Shown: positions 28,451-38,432, counted from the first letter of the stretch. The stretch: 50,217 nt of DNA from Kitasatospora sp. Root107 (GCF_001424875.1 NZ_LMCT01000011.1:227982-278198), one strand, 5' to 3'. Notes: generated from the sequence alone by a model not told the origin. A program made the numbers and translations.

Positions 28451-29185
28451 ATGACGATCAACCAGGTACTGACCATCGACCAGGTGGTCGAGCGGATGCG
28501 GGAGATCGGCGCGGGACTGGCGGAGCCGGACGGGGTGGCGGTCTTCAACCGGATGTACCTCACCGTCACCGAGCTGATCCGCGACCAACTGACGCAGGCG
28601 CACTTCGACGACCCGGTCGCCGTCGCCGAACTGGACGCCGCCTTCGCGGCACGCTACCTGGCGGCCGTCGACGCGAACAGCGCGGGACACCGGCCTACGG
28701 CCTGCTGGCGACCGCTGTTCGAACTGCGCTGGCACCCGGGCATCCACCCGCTGCAATTTGCCTTGGCAGGGATGAACGCGCACATCGAGCACGACCTGCC
28801 GCTCGCCGTACTGGACACCTGCCGAACGCTGCACTGCGAGCCGCTCGAGCTCGAGGACGACTACCTGCGGATCAACGCTCTGCTGGCCCAGGTGGAGAAC
28901 GAGGTACGCGACGAACTGCTGCCCGGCCCCGAAGTGCTCGACCTTGCCGACCCACTGCTGCACGTGATCGGCGTCTGGAGCATCGACCGCGCCCGCGACG
29001 CCGCCTGGGCCACCACCCTCACACTCTGGGAACTACGCGAGATCCCATTCGTCCGGGACGCCATGGCCGCGACGCTGTCCAGCTCGGTCGGCATGGTCAG
29101 CCGAGCACTCCTGACACCGCTCAACGGACCGGGCAATGCCGGGGTACCGCAGTCCGCCGTCACCGGCCCTGGGCCGGCCGTATGA
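28451..29185 (+). CDS. DUF5995 family protein
   Basis: This 244-residue protein matches the actinobacterial DUF5995 family by its overall pattern: a central FELRWHPGIHPLQFALAGMNAHIEHDLPLA segment rich in His and acidic residues, VENEVRDELLPGP, and a C-terminal SVGMVSRALLTPLNG. The His/Asp/Glu layout suggests a helical, possibly metal-binding enzyme, but no function is established to my knowledge. The ATG at 28451 lies 129 bp after the prenyltransferase, so it may not be part of the cluster. A remnant of a second copy of its 3' end is found at 34450-34527. Confidence 0.72.
   Translation: MTINQVLTIDQVVERMREIGAGLAEPDGVAVFNRMYLTVTELIRDQLTQAHFDDPVAVAELDAAFAARYLAAVDANSAGHRPTACWRPLFELRWHPGIHPLQFALAGMNAHIEHDLPLAVLDTCRTLHCEPLELEDDYLRINALLAQVENEVRDELLPGPEVLDLADPLLHVIGVWSIDRARDAAWATTLTLWELREIPFVRDAMAATLSSSVGMVSRALLTPLNGPGNAGVPQSAVTGPGPAV
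29082..29103 (+). repeat. Direct repeat copy 1 (22 bp, in DUF5995)
   Basis: A 22-bp stretch near the 3' end of the DUF5995 gene is repeated perfectly at 34460-34481, with further similarity downstream. The two copies bracket about 5.4 kb of small, orphan and broken genes. Confidence 0.85.
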
Positions 29186-29417
29186 CGGCGAGGACGCTCT
29201 GGGGGCCTGCACCAACGAGATCCTGAAGGCGCGTCAGCACCTACTCGTCCCCGCCCTCCTGGATGGGAACGGCACCCGACTCGTTGTCGTGGGTGTCTGG
29301 AAAGCTGCGGTGCGGGACAGCGGGGTGGTTGACGGTGGGAGCTGGTGAAGTGGGTTTCGAGGATGAGTGAGCCGAGAATGACCTCGCTAACCCGCCAGAA
29401 CCTGGTGGAGTGGGCCG
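29186..29417. other. Gap with no recognised gene
   Basis: No convincing coding pattern is seen between the DUF5995 gene and the small frame at 29418. The GC skew and stop-codon spacing look like decayed coding sequence, but no family could be named. Confidence 0.3.
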
Positions 29418-29633
29418 GTGAAGGCAGCGGCGCGACCGCTGACGCCGGCACGGTGGCGGCCTGGACTGCAAGTCAGCCGCTCCGAGATTCTCTACGACCC
29501 CGACAGTGATGAGGACGAGGCTCTGGCCGAACTGAAGCGGCTCGCCGGCGAGCTCACGGAGATCGACCCGCCGGCCTTCGACGGCTACCACGGGTTCATC
29601 TGGGCGGAGTTCATCGATCGCCGGCTCTGGTAG
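29418..29633 (+). CDS. Small acidic orphan protein
   Basis: A GTG-started frame encodes 71 residues. The C-terminal 50 residues look like real protein (YDPDSDEDEALAELKRLAGE, then IDPPAFDGYHGFIWAEFIDRRLW), while the first 20 are Pro/Arg-rich and less convincing. It may be a short protein starting further downstream or the end of a truncated gene. I do not recognise the family. Confidence 0.4.
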   Translation: MKAAARPLTPARWRPGLQVSRSEILYDPDSDEDEALAELKRLAGELTEIDPPAFDGYHGFIWAEFIDRRLW

Positions 29634-29681
29634 CCAGGGGCCCCACAGCAGTCGCGAGGCACGGTCCGACCGTGTAGTGCG

Positions 29682-30137
29682 CTACAGAGGGATCACCCGG
29701 TAGCTCAACGCCGCATCGACGATCTGCTCCCCAGAGGCACCTCGCAGTTCGGCGGAGGGATGGAAAATCAAGTCCGTCACACGCGGATGGGACACGTTCG
29801 CTTCGAGGAGCCGCAGGTAGTAGTCACTCTCAGGGTCAGCTGCCAGAACCCTCCGTACGATCTCGGCGAGTTCGCCGCGGCTGATGTCAAGCACCTGGGG
29901 ACGGAACGGGCGGGCCGCCTCCATGGCGAACTCCCCCAGGCTGCGCGCCCCCTGGTACTCGGCGAAGTCGAGCGCCGCGTACTCGTGCCCGGTCATCTCG
30001 TTGAAGGCGTCGATCGCCTCCGCCACACCAGGCTCGCCGTGAGAGGTCAGGTCGGCGATCCGCTCGATCTCACGGCTGAGCTCCGCGAGGCGCTGTCGCG
30101 GCACGGGCGGGGGTTGGAGCTCTGGTCGCAGATCCAT
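29682..30137 (-). CDS. Orphan protein of unknown function
   Basis: This frame encodes 151 residues from an ATG at 30137 (MDLRPELQPP). The sequence is mostly helical in appearance, mildly acidic and soluble: LAELSREIERIADLTSHGE, then AIDAFNEMTGHEYAALDFAEYQ, and a C-terminal DYYLRLLEANVSHPRVTDLIF. No catalytic motif, signal peptide or membrane segment is visible. Small acidic orphan genes of this kind are often immunity proteins for toxins, but no toxin is encoded beside it, so I do not assign that role. Confidence 0.6.
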   Translation of the reverse strand: MDLRPELQPPPVPRQRLAELSREIERIADLTSHGEPGVAEAIDAFNEMTGHEYAALDFAEYQGARSLGEFAMEAARPFRPQVLDISRGELAEIVRRVLAADPESDYYLRLLEANVSHPRVTDLIFHPSAELRGASGEQIVDAALSYRVIPL

Positions 30138-30466
30138 GACCCGCATTATGCGTGGTCGGCCTCCGACGGAAGCTGCCCTGCTCCACCGTGGGCGGGGACT
30201 AGGAGCTGTCCGGCCGATCACGACGATCCCTCCGAACGGTCCCGTACCACCGGCCCGTACCCGCGCCGGGGCCTGACCCCGGGCCCGCTGCCAGGGCTCT
30301 CACCCCATCCGCCCCGGACCCGGTGACTTGCGTCGGGGCCGTGGTCTCGCGCGGCGGACGCCCGGACCTGCCGGAGGGGGACTGCGAAAGCACGGCGCGC
30401 AGTGCGTCCGCAGATCTGACGTACCCTCACTCGGGACGAACGACGGTGCGGTGATGGGGGCTGAGG
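30138..30466. other. Gap with no recognised feature
   Basis: This 329-bp stretch lies between divergent genes and must hold their promoters. I see no ORF with a family match, no RNA gene and no strong dyad. Confidence 0.4.
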
Positions 30467-31033
30467 ATGACGGGGAACCTGAGAGCGGAGAAGGTCGGCC
30501 GGTACCTCTACCTGCTGGCTCTCCTGCTGCTGCTGGTCGAGGTGGTCGGCTTCGCCGCGACGCTCCGGTCAGGCGCTCCGGTCGGGCTGCAGGCCCTGCA
30601 TCAGCCGCTCGTCCTCCTCCCGGCCGGTGCGCTCGCTTTCTTCCTGGCGCTCCTGAAGGGCACTCGGCCGGGGGAGCGGTCGATCTTCTGGATGACCCTG
30701 GCAGTGGTGGTGGTCGTCTTCCCTGTCGGTTTGGTTGTCCTGTCCTCGTCTGCTGACGAGACAGGACGTCACGCCGCGCCGGGCCGTGCCGACCGCGAGC
30801 TGGTGGTGGAGAAGGACCGGGACTTTGAACCGTACGTCCGGATCTACGTCGAGCAGGGCAGTGGCTTCACTGCCCGCCGCTGGAAGGTCGGTGCCGTCAG
30901 CGGTGACGGCCTGGTCGGTGTGGAGTGGGACGGTCCGGACCGGATCAAGGTGACCACTGTCCCTGGTAAGGAGCGCGAGGTCCAGCTGATCGAGCTGGCG
31001 CCGGACGGTGCCCCTCGGACCGTAGTGAAGTAG
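30467..31033 (+). CDS. Membrane protein with C-terminal extracytoplasmic domain
   Basis: This 188-residue protein has three hydrophobic segments (about residues 12-32, 42-62 and 74-93). The last is followed by a polar domain of about 90 residues (ELVVEKDRDFEPYVRIYVEQ..., EVQLIELAPDG) that looks beta-rich. The ATG at 30467 follows a GCTGAGG site. No family is recognised; such proteins are common orphans in streptomycetes. Confidence 0.6.
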   Translation: MTGNLRAEKVGRYLYLLALLLLLVEVVGFAATLRSGAPVGLQALHQPLVLLPAGALAFFLALLKGTRPGERSIFWMTLAVVVVVFPVGLVVLSSSADETGRHAAPGRADRELVVEKDRDFEPYVRIYVEQGSGFTARRWKVGAVSGDGLVGVEWDGPDRIKVTTVPGKEREVQLIELAPDGAPRTVVK

Positions 31034-31121
31034 CGCGACCGCCGGGTATCGCTGGCCGCTCGGCACCGAACCAGTTTCGTCCAGGACGAAAGACAAGCAC
31101 GTCGCTGGGGCGCTTCTGCCG

Positions 31122-31622
31122 TCACCCGGCAGACGGAGTCGAGATCTCCGGCGCGGACAGGTTGTTGGCGGACAGGTAGACGCTGTCGGACGCCGGGTCG
31201 AGCCAGAACGTTGCCGAATCGGCCAGGGCCAGCTCACGGTCGAGCTTCGCACTGTGCAACCAGACGGCGCCGTTCGGCAGGAAGGCGGCGAGAACCGGGG
31301 AGACCTTCGGAAGCGCCGTATCCCTGGCCTCCCGCCCCTTCAGTAGGCGGGCCACCTCCCCTGGCTGGAGCCGCAACACCGCATCGATGTAGTAGTCGGA
31401 CGGCCCAGGCACCCGCCCGCCCGAGTTGTCGTGCGGGTCGAACTGCCAGTGTGCCCCGACGATCTGGCCCAGCTTCGGCAGACGTGCGGTCAGCTCCTCG
31501 GTGCTGGTGCGGACTTCGAGCTTGGTCGGCGCGGCGGCCGGTGGCGGCTCGGCCGCACTGCCGCACGCGGTTAGCGGCGCCGTCAGCAGCGCGGCCGCCA
31601 GCAGGCCGTTCCGTATCCTCAT
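31122..31622 (-). CDS. Putative secreted lipoprotein
   Basis: This 166-residue protein starts at ATG 31622 with MRIRNGLLAAALLTAPLTAC, a typical lipoprotein signal whose lipobox is LTAC; Cys20 would be lipidated. A short Ala/Pro linker follows and then a soluble domain of unknown fold (EELTARLPKLGQIVGAHWQF, and FLPNGAVWLHSAKLDRELAL). An upstream in-frame ATG at 31655 would bury the signal and is rejected. The function is unknown. Confidence 0.72.
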   Translation of the reverse strand: MRIRNGLLAAALLTAPLTACGSAAEPPPAAAPTKLEVRTSTEELTARLPKLGQIVGAHWQFDPHDNSGGRVPGPSDYYIDAVLRLQPGEVARLLKGREARDTALPKVSPVLAAFLPNGAVWLHSAKLDRELALADSATFWLDPASDSVYLSANNLSAPEISTPSAG

Positions 31623-31680
31623 CGAACTCCCCCGATCGCGAGCGGGCCCCGGCACGGTCTGCCGAGGCCCGGTCGCGATC

Positions 31681-32160
31681 CTAGGGGTTTAAGGCAGCGG
31701 TCAGCAGCAACCGGCCCGGGGCCTGACTGCTGTTCAGCTGGTCGCCAAGGGCGGAGAACGCCCGCTCGGCGGCCCGCTGCCAGTCTGTGGTGGACCAGCG
31801 GTCGTCGGTCTGGTTGTCGGCGCTGCGGGTGGTGGAGCGGATCAGCGCGTGCAGGTGGAACGGCCACACTGCGTACGGGTTCTCGCTGACGATGGGGCGC
31901 TCAACGAGCCGTTGCGCGGCGGCTTCGTGGGTGAGGCCAGCGGCTTGGGTGGCCAGCGGGAGGTCGAAGGCGTCCAGTAGGGACACCGAGCGCAGGACGT
32001 GCCGCTCGTCGGGGGGAAGCCCCGCACCCGTCACCGCAGCGGCTCTTGTCATCTGGATGCGGTCCTGAACTCCGTTCCACCGCAGGCCGGACAGCACGCC
32101 GGACTCAGGCCCTGAGAAATTCGAGAATCGCTGCGGCCGCCGCAGCGGGATCAGCGGCAT
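31681..32160 (-). pseudogene. Fragment of a larger NTPase/TPR-type regulatory protein
   Basis: The 159-residue frame holds an internal-looking piece (RSVSLLDAFDLPLATQAAGL, HEAAAQRLVERPIVSENP, WPFHLHALIRSTTRSADNQT, TDDRWSTTDWQRAAERAFSAL). It resembles the region after the ATPase domain in the large ATP-binding/tetratricopeptide proteins common in streptomycetes. Neither the P-loop part nor the TPR part is present: the N-terminal 35 residues look unrelated and the frame ends abruptly at 31681. I read it as a truncated relic. Confidence 0.5.
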
Positions 32161-32401
32161 CGAGCTGTGAGTACTCGTCAGACACAGTGAACGGAGGCCG
32201 ACCTCCCGGCCAGCACTCCACCTCGACCGCTTCGACGCTTCCCTCGACCCGGACGAAGAACAGCGAGTTGTCTCCTCCGTCGATTCCGTCCGGACGCTCG
32301 GTCACCAACCCTGGCACCTGCTCACGGACGAGCCGGAAGGCATCGTCCACGGGTCCACCGGTGTCACCCAACCAGGTACGCGTGTCCATGATCGGAATCA
32401 T
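32105..32401 (-). CDS. Small acidic orphan protein
   Basis: The frame from ATG 32401 encodes 98 residues with a coherent acidic sequence (DTGGPVDDAFRLVREQVPGL, NSLFFVRVEGSVEAVEVECW, SDEYSQLDAADPAAAAAAIL). An ATG at 32389 is an alternative start. It overlaps the relic at 31681-32160 by 56 bp. It is unrecognised; the form is like that of small immunity or antitoxin-type proteins, but no evidence supports a role. Confidence 0.5.
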   Translation of the reverse strand: MIPIMDTRTWLGDTGGPVDDAFRLVREQVPGLVTERPDGIDGGDNSLFFVRVEGSVEAVEVECWPGGRPPFTVSDEYSQLDAADPAAAAAAILEFLRA

Positions 32402-32492
32402 GGCATCCCAGCAAACCCGAGCAGTCGGTTTGATGCGCGGACGCACTCACTGATCGGCAGGACAGAGCCTAACGGACCATAGGATCTCGGCC

Positions 32493-33039
32493 ATGGCCCG
32501 GTTTGACGACGTCAAGGAAGTGTTCGGGGCGCGCGGTCCTGGCCGTTGAGGCGCCGATGGCCGTCCCCGTGCCCACTCCTGACAGGGAGTCCTGGCGCTA
32601 TCTGGGCAAGGCCCGTACTGGGGAGGGCAACCGGCCGTGGTCCGCGGGCGCCGGAGCGGGCTCGCTGGCCACCGGGCTGGCGCAAGGCGCATGGATGCTC
32701 TCACGCCTCCACAGCCTCGCTCCGGGCGCGACCGCGACCACCCAGGTCGACCGGTTCAACCCGGGACAGGCTCGCCTGCTGCTGGCCGAAGCCTTCGTAT
32801 CCTCGACCGGGAAGCCCATCGCGGTAGCCGGAGGCCAACACGCGGCCAACGCCGAAGCTGCAGCCCGCGCGGTGCTCGCCCGCCTCACTGACGGCCCGTC
32901 ACGCGTCCCTGGTGTCACTTGTGAGCCGCGACGCCCCCTCAACCTGCTTGCTGCGATGGCCCTGTGGGCGGGTCTCCCGATCTCCGGAGACGAGCTCGGC
33001 CTCGACGTCCTTGTGGTACGCACCTTGCCGACTGCCTGA
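32493..33039 (+). pseudogene. Probable frameshifted gene of unknown function
   Basis: An ATG at 32493 opens MARFDDVKEVFGARGPGR and stops at 32549. The following frame carries a longer, protein-like sequence to 33039 (DRESWRYLGKARTGEGNRPW, GLAQGAWMLSRLHSLAPG, RFNPGQARLLLAEAFVSSTG, RPLNLLAAMALWAGLPISG). The two look like one gene with a +1 shift near 32540. Alternatively the second frame is a gene starting at ATG 32557. I do not recognise the family. Confidence 0.4.
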
Positions 33040-33074
33040 CGCTCTGCGGCGAGCCGCATCGCGTCCGGCGAACG

Positions 33075-33348
33075 TCAGCCGATGTCAGTACAGCGCACGC
33101 GTCGGCACTCCGCGCTGATACAAGGCTGCCCTGAGCGCTGCAGTGCGCCGGCCGACTCGGTCCAGCTGCGGACTTTGATGTCCGCGAGGCGGATCGTGGG
33201 GAGCCAGCCGTGGTGGGCTAGCAGGGAATCGCTGACGCTCGTCGATCTCGATGATCTGGTGCGGCCCGTCCGGATAGGTGAGAACGACGTCAAGGCGTGG
33301 ACGCTCCCGACGGCCCGTGCGGTCCGTACAGCGGAGCAGACGTGTCAT
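33075..33348 (-). pseudogene. Frameshifted gene, second of a two-gene unit
   Basis: An ATG at 33348 opens MTRLLRCTDRTGRRERPRLD and continues with VVLTYPDGPHQIIEIDERQR to about 33228. The natural continuation is in another frame, LLAHHGWLPTIRLADIKVRS, ending at 33075. A frameshift near 33225, with loss of internal sequence, would explain it. Comparable full-length proteins carry an acidic EIDER-type motif that could be nuclease-like, but I cannot name the family. It follows the PD-(D/E)XK gene on the same strand after 20 bp. Confidence 0.5.
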
Positions 33349-33368
33349 CGCTGCTTGCGGGCGCTCGT

Positions 33369-34373
33369 TCACCGGGATGGCTCCGCAGCGGCGACCGGGG
33401 CGCGGTAGGGAGAAAGGCGCAGTTCGTACCCGGTGGCGCGGCCGCTCTCGGTCAAGGCCTCGCCAGTGGATGTGACAGCTCGCCAGATCCAGGGTTGGAC
33501 ATGGGTGATGGCGATGCCGTCGTGCACCGGTCCGGTGCGCAGGAGGTCTCGGCCCTGGATGCGCACGGCCTCGAGCGACTCCGGATCCTGGTCGAGCAGG
33601 TCGACGCCCCGCTGTCGGCGGTCGCTCTGTACCAGTGCCGCTGTCTCCAGGAGTGTACGGAGCACGGTCGGCATGCCCGGGGGCTTGACCTGCTCCGAAC
33701 TGCCGGGACTTGTCGCGGCCTCGCGGCCGTTCCCGTCCGCCGGCGAAGAGGAGGCGCGCTGCGCACGGGGCCGGTCGAGGCGGGGTAGGTAGTCGCCGAG
33801 GAAGGTTGCCAGTTCGCTCTCGGCCCGGGCCTCCGTTCCGGCCCAGGCTTCCGCGATGTGCGGCAGGACCGCCGCCCACGTCGTGTGGACGTAGTGGCAG
33901 CCCTCGGGTGCGCCGGACAGCGCTTTCACGGCCATGGTCGGGGTGACGTACAGCAAGTCGACCTGACGGCCCGGGTGGTGATGGCGAGCGAGGCTCAGAT
34001 AGCGCTCGCACTGGCCGGGTGAGTGGCTGCCCGGCTCTGCCTTCAACTCGATCAGCAGTATCCGGTCGTCCCACAGCAGCGCGAAGTCCGGCCAGCCAGC
34101 CCGCTCAGCCCCGTCGCGACTGGGAAGTTCGAACTCGTCGACCAGCCGGACGGGCCCCGGACGTACCTCCCCGAAGGCAGCCGCATCGAGCAGCGCGACG
34201 AACCGCCTGCCGCGAGCTGTGGGCGTGTCGGCCTCGTTCCACCGCCGGGGTTCGTGACCGAGCATCAGACTGCTCAACGCCCGCTGGACGACAGCCTCTC
34301 GACCTTCCCGGACCTCCCGGCTCAGCAGCTCCGCGGCGGAAGGTATCGGCCGCACCTCTCGGCAATCGTCCAC
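33369..34373 (-). CDS. PD-(D/E)XK nuclease-like protein
   Basis: This 334-residue protein has a PD-(D/E)XK-type core in its first half: Asp96 in GWPDFALLWDD and Glu109-x-Lys111 in LLIELKAEPG, with the preceding helix about residues 55-70. The fold covers restriction enzymes, repair nucleases and defence proteins. The second half (about 200-334) is an unrecognised domain with a disordered linker at about 195-225. It lies in an accessory segment beside broken genes, in a unit with the frameshifted gene at 33075. A role in DNA restriction or phage defence is possible but has no further support here, since no methylase or helicase partner is present. Confidence 0.65.
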   Translation of the reverse strand: MDDCREVRPIPSAAELLSREVREGREAVVQRALSSLMLGHEPRRWNEADTPTARGRRFVALLDAAAFGEVRPGPVRLVDEFELPSRDGAERAGWPDFALLWDDRILLIELKAEPGSHSPGQCERYLSLARHHHPGRQVDLLYVTPTMAVKALSGAPEGCHYVHTTWAAVLPHIAEAWAGTEARAESELATFLGDYLPRLDRPRAQRASSSPADGNGREAATSPGSSEQVKPPGMPTVLRTLLETAALVQSDRRQRGVDLLDQDPESLEAVRIQGRDLLRTGPVHDGIAITHVQPWIWRAVTSTGEALTESGRATGYELRLSPYRAPVAAAEPSR

Positions 34374-34449
34374 GACAGAGTTCTACCGCCCACACGCGAC
34401 CGGCGCCGCGGAAACCGCGACATCCACAACCTGGCCGATCCGCAGGGCC

Positions 34450-34527
34450 GCGCGGGACGGCTCGGTCGGCATGGTCAGCCGGGCGCTGCTCACCCCGCCG
34501 AACGGCCGTGGCCGGCCTCCCGCCTGA
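34450..34527 (+). pseudogene. Remnant of a second DUF5995 3' end
   Basis: The frame ending at TGA 34525-34527 reads GSVGMVSRALLTPPNG and matches the C-terminus of the intact DUF5995 protein (SVGMVSRALLTPLNG). The match includes a 22-bp perfect nucleotide repeat (34460-34481 with 29082-29103). No upstream DUF5995 sequence remains. The stop lies inside the loop of a strong hairpin shared with the convergent guaB1 gene, as if an intact DUF5995 gene once ended here. Confidence 0.75.
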
Positions 34528-34548
34528 GCGGGGAGCCGGCCACGGCCG
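34503..34548. terminator. Bidirectional terminator at the end of guaB1
   Basis: GGCCGTGGCCGGC (34504-34516) pairs perfectly with GCCGGCCACGGCC (34535-34547), with one more pair outside. The loop can fold further through CCCGC/GCGGG. It sits 8 bp after the guaB1 stop and includes the stop of the DUF5995 remnant. Confidence 0.75.
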
Positions 34549-34555
34549 GGAGAGG

Positions 34556-36091
<1,536 letters not shown>

Positions 36092-36199
36092 TCACCGATA
36101 CCCAGGTCGAAAGCCAGTTCACACGGAATCCTTGATGATCCGTACAAGCTCGCCCGGGTGGCGTAGTCGCGTTGCTGTAGGAACCTACAGGCGCAGGGC

Positions 36200-36832
36200 C
36201 TAGTAGCCCTTCCAGTGCGAGCCGTAGCCCCGGGCGGCCGCCATCTTGTCCATCCCGCCGTAGACCGCGTCGCAGTAGCGCGAGCTGGCGATCAGGTTGT
36301 CAACGGGGTTGCGGATGTCGGTGTGGCCGGGCAGCGCGTAGGACTTGAAGGTCGGCTGGATCATCTGGGTCAGCCCGATCGACGGGGTGCCGGACTTGGC
36401 GTTGGAGTCCCAGCCGTTGACGGCCTTCGGGTTGCCGGTGGACTCGGACATCGCGGTCGCGCGCATCGCCTTGGCGGACGGGACGGGCTTCCCGGCGGCC
36501 TTGAGCACGTCGCGGGCCTCCTGGATCCAGCCGTCCAGGTTGTCGGCGTAGACGGGGGCCGCGGGCGCGGCCGGGGCGGGCTCGGCAGCCGGGGCAGCGA
36601 CCGGAGCCGCAGCCGGAGCGGCGGCGGGCTCGGCCACCGGCTCGGCAGCCGGGGCAGCGACCGGGGCGGCGACCGGGGTGACCGGCTGCGCGGCGGCGGG
36701 CTCGGCGGCGAGGGCCTGGCTGACCGGGAGGATCGCGGTGACCGCGATCGCTCCGGCGACGCCGATTCCGAGCACCTGGTTGGGCAGCCGGTCGTACCGT
36801 ATTCGGACCTTCGAGATGGTGAACGCACGCAT
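36200..36832 (-). CDS. Secreted transglycosylase-like (SLT-fold) protein
   Basis: This 210-residue protein starts at ATG 36832 with a basic N-terminus and a hydrophobic segment (about residues 20-41, ending QALAAEP), a probable secretion signal. A repetitive Ala/Pro/Val/Glu linker (about 42-95) follows, then a lysozyme-like domain of about 110 residues. The domain keeps the transglycosylase pattern: MRATAMSESTGNPKAVNGWD with a likely catalytic Glu, then GTPSIGLTQMIQPTF and YGGMDKMAAARGYGSHWKGY. It should cleave or remodel peptidoglycan outside the cell. The linker is built from APAAEPVA-like units and could vary in length. Confidence 0.88.
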   Translation of the reverse strand: MRAFTISKVRIRYDRLPNQVLGIGVAGAIAVTAILPVSQALAAEPAAAQPVTPVAAPVAAPAAEPVAEPAAAPAAAPVAAPAAEPAPAAPAAPVYADNLDGWIQEARDVLKAAGKPVPSAKAMRATAMSESTGNPKAVNGWDSNAKSGTPSIGLTQMIQPTFKSYALPGHTDIRNPVDNLIASSRYCDAVYGGMDKMAAARGYGSHWKGY

Positions 36833-37167
36833 GCCGCAGTACCTCCGGGTTGGGGGGAAGTGGGCGCCGCACTCAGGGCGCACTTCGAGACTGCGGGACG
36901 GAACGGGCCCGGGCAAGCACCGACCGCGGCATGACGGACGCCACACTTGACAGCAACTCAGCTCCACAGCAGCACAGTTGACGCCCCGTCAACACAGTCG
37001 GCGGCCGCACGGTGAAGAAGGTCACGTCCGCCGACGGTCCACAGTTCCGGTGCCGAAGGTCCCCTTGCCTCCCCGCCCGCAATCGCGGTGCGCGGGCTGT
37101 GACGAGCCCGTACGCTCGGCCGGACAGTCGGGGCCGGAGGGGCCGGCCCGACAACGGGGGTGGACCT
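36833..37167. other. Divergent promoter region, SLT gene and serpin
   Basis: This 335-bp region contains a GGAGGT ribosome site for the SLT gene at about 36839-36844. I searched for a ydaO-type (c-di-AMP) riboswitch, common before such genes in streptomycetes, and could not make out its conserved core. Nothing else is recognised. Confidence 0.35.
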
Positions 37168-38379
37168 TTGGATTCGGCGCAGACCGTACAGGCTGTGAAC
37201 TCGCTCACCGCTCGGTGGGCCCGCGGTACCGCAGCCCGGGAGGGCACCGTTCTCACGGCGGTCGGGGTCTGGCCGCTGCTCGCCTTCCTCGCCACCGGGG
37301 CCGACCAGGTGGTCCGGCGCGAGTTGGAGGAGGCCGTCGGCGCCTCGGCCGAGCAGGCCGTGGGCCCGGCCCGCGATCTGCTCGCGACGCTGGACCGGCT
37401 GCCGGAAACCGGCGCCGCCCTGAGCGTGTGGACCGCGGCCGATCTCCTCCTCGAACCCGGTTGGGTCGCCGGACTGCCCCCCGGCACGCACGGCCTGCTG
37501 ACCGGTGACCCTGTCTCCGACGCTGCCCGGCTCGACGGCTGGGCCGACCGGAGCACCGGCGGAATGATCCGGCGGATGCCGCTGACTCCGAGGCCGGACA
37601 CCCGGCTGGTGCTGGCGGGTGCGCTGACCGTCCGCACCCGCTGGCTCCACCCCTTCCGCAGTGCCTGGGTCTGTCCCGAATCCGGGCCCTGGATCCACCA
37701 GGAGCTGGCGGGCCTGGCGCTGGCCGTGCCCCTGGAGCAGCTGCCGGACGCCCTGTCGCTCGCCGAGACGTCCGTCGGCCCGGTCACCGAACTGCGGCTG
37801 CCCGGCACCGGTGACATCGACGTCCACCTGCTGCTCGGCCCGGAGCGGGCAGACCTGGGTGACGTCCTCACCGTCGGCCTCGACCTGCTCGCCGGGCGCC
37901 ACCGCCGGATTCCCGCCGCCGCCCTCCCCGACGGGACGCCCGGGCCGGGTCTGCGCATCCGGCAGCAGCTGGACACCCGGCCTGCGGACCGGCTGTCCGT
38001 CACCACTGTCCCGTTCAGCCTCGGTGCCGAGCACGACCTGCTCGCCACAGCTCCGCTGTTCGGCCTCGACGCTGCCACCGGCCGGTCCGCGCACGGCTTC
38101 ACCGGCATCAGCCCGGCGGAGCTGCTGATCGTCTCCGAGGCCCGCCAGACGGCCACCGCCACGTTCGGCGCGGCCGGCTTCGAGGCCGGTGCCGTCACCG
38201 CCGTCGGCATGACGCGCGGCAGCGGCGGAAGTGTGGCGCAGCACCGGGTCAGGCACGTGCAGGTCGACTTCGACCGTCCGTTCGCCTTCCTCGCCGTGCA
38301 CCGCCCGTCCGGCCTCGCCCTGGCCGCCGGCTGGCACACCGTCCCGGAGCCCTACCTCGGCACCGAGGACGACGACTGA
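37168..38379 (+). CDS. Serpin-family protease inhibitor
   Basis: This protein of about 403 residues matches bacterial serpins. It has an N-terminal helix with VNSLTARWARGTAAREGTVL and a strand LVLAGALTVRTRWLHPF, then a C-terminal signature VDFDRPFAFLAVHRPSGLAL leading to GWHTVPEP. Serpins trap serine or cysteine proteases by a conformational change; the reactive-centre loop would lie at about residues 355-370 (GMTRGSGGS region), where the sequence is short and Gly/Ser-rich, so inhibitory activity is uncertain. No signal peptide is seen. The likely start is TTG 37168; GTG 37195 is an alternative. It converges on the chitinase gene. Confidence 0.8.
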   Translation: MDSAQTVQAVNSLTARWARGTAAREGTVLTAVGVWPLLAFLATGADQVVRRELEEAVGASAEQAVGPARDLLATLDRLPETGAALSVWTAADLLLEPGWVAGLPPGTHGLLTGDPVSDAARLDGWADRSTGGMIRRMPLTPRPDTRLVLAGALTVRTRWLHPFRSAWVCPESGPWIHQELAGLALAVPLEQLPDALSLAETSVGPVTELRLPGTGDIDVHLLLGPERADLGDVLTVGLDLLAGRHRRIPAAALPDGTPGPGLRIRQQLDTRPADRLSVTTVPFSLGAEHDLLATAPLFGLDAATGRSAHGFTGISPAELLIVSEARQTATATFGAAGFEAGAVTAVGMTRGSGGSVAQHRVRHVQVDFDRPFAFLAVHRPSGLALAAGWHTVPEPYLGTEDDD

Positions 38380-38432
38380 CAGCAGGCCCGGCAGCCGCCC
38401 GCCGCACCGGGCCTGACGCACCGGTGGCCCGG

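Noticed and set aside
36540..36720. Ala/Pro repeat in the transglycosylase-like gene as a mobile or CRISPR-like repeat
   Set aside because: The repeats are in frame, encode a flexible Ala/Pro/Glu linker and differ in length; they are an ordinary low-complexity linker.
36833..37167. ydaO-type riboswitch upstream of the transglycosylase-like gene
   Set aside because: Such riboswitches are common before peptidoglycan hydrolase genes in streptomycetes, but I could not find the conserved core by eye.
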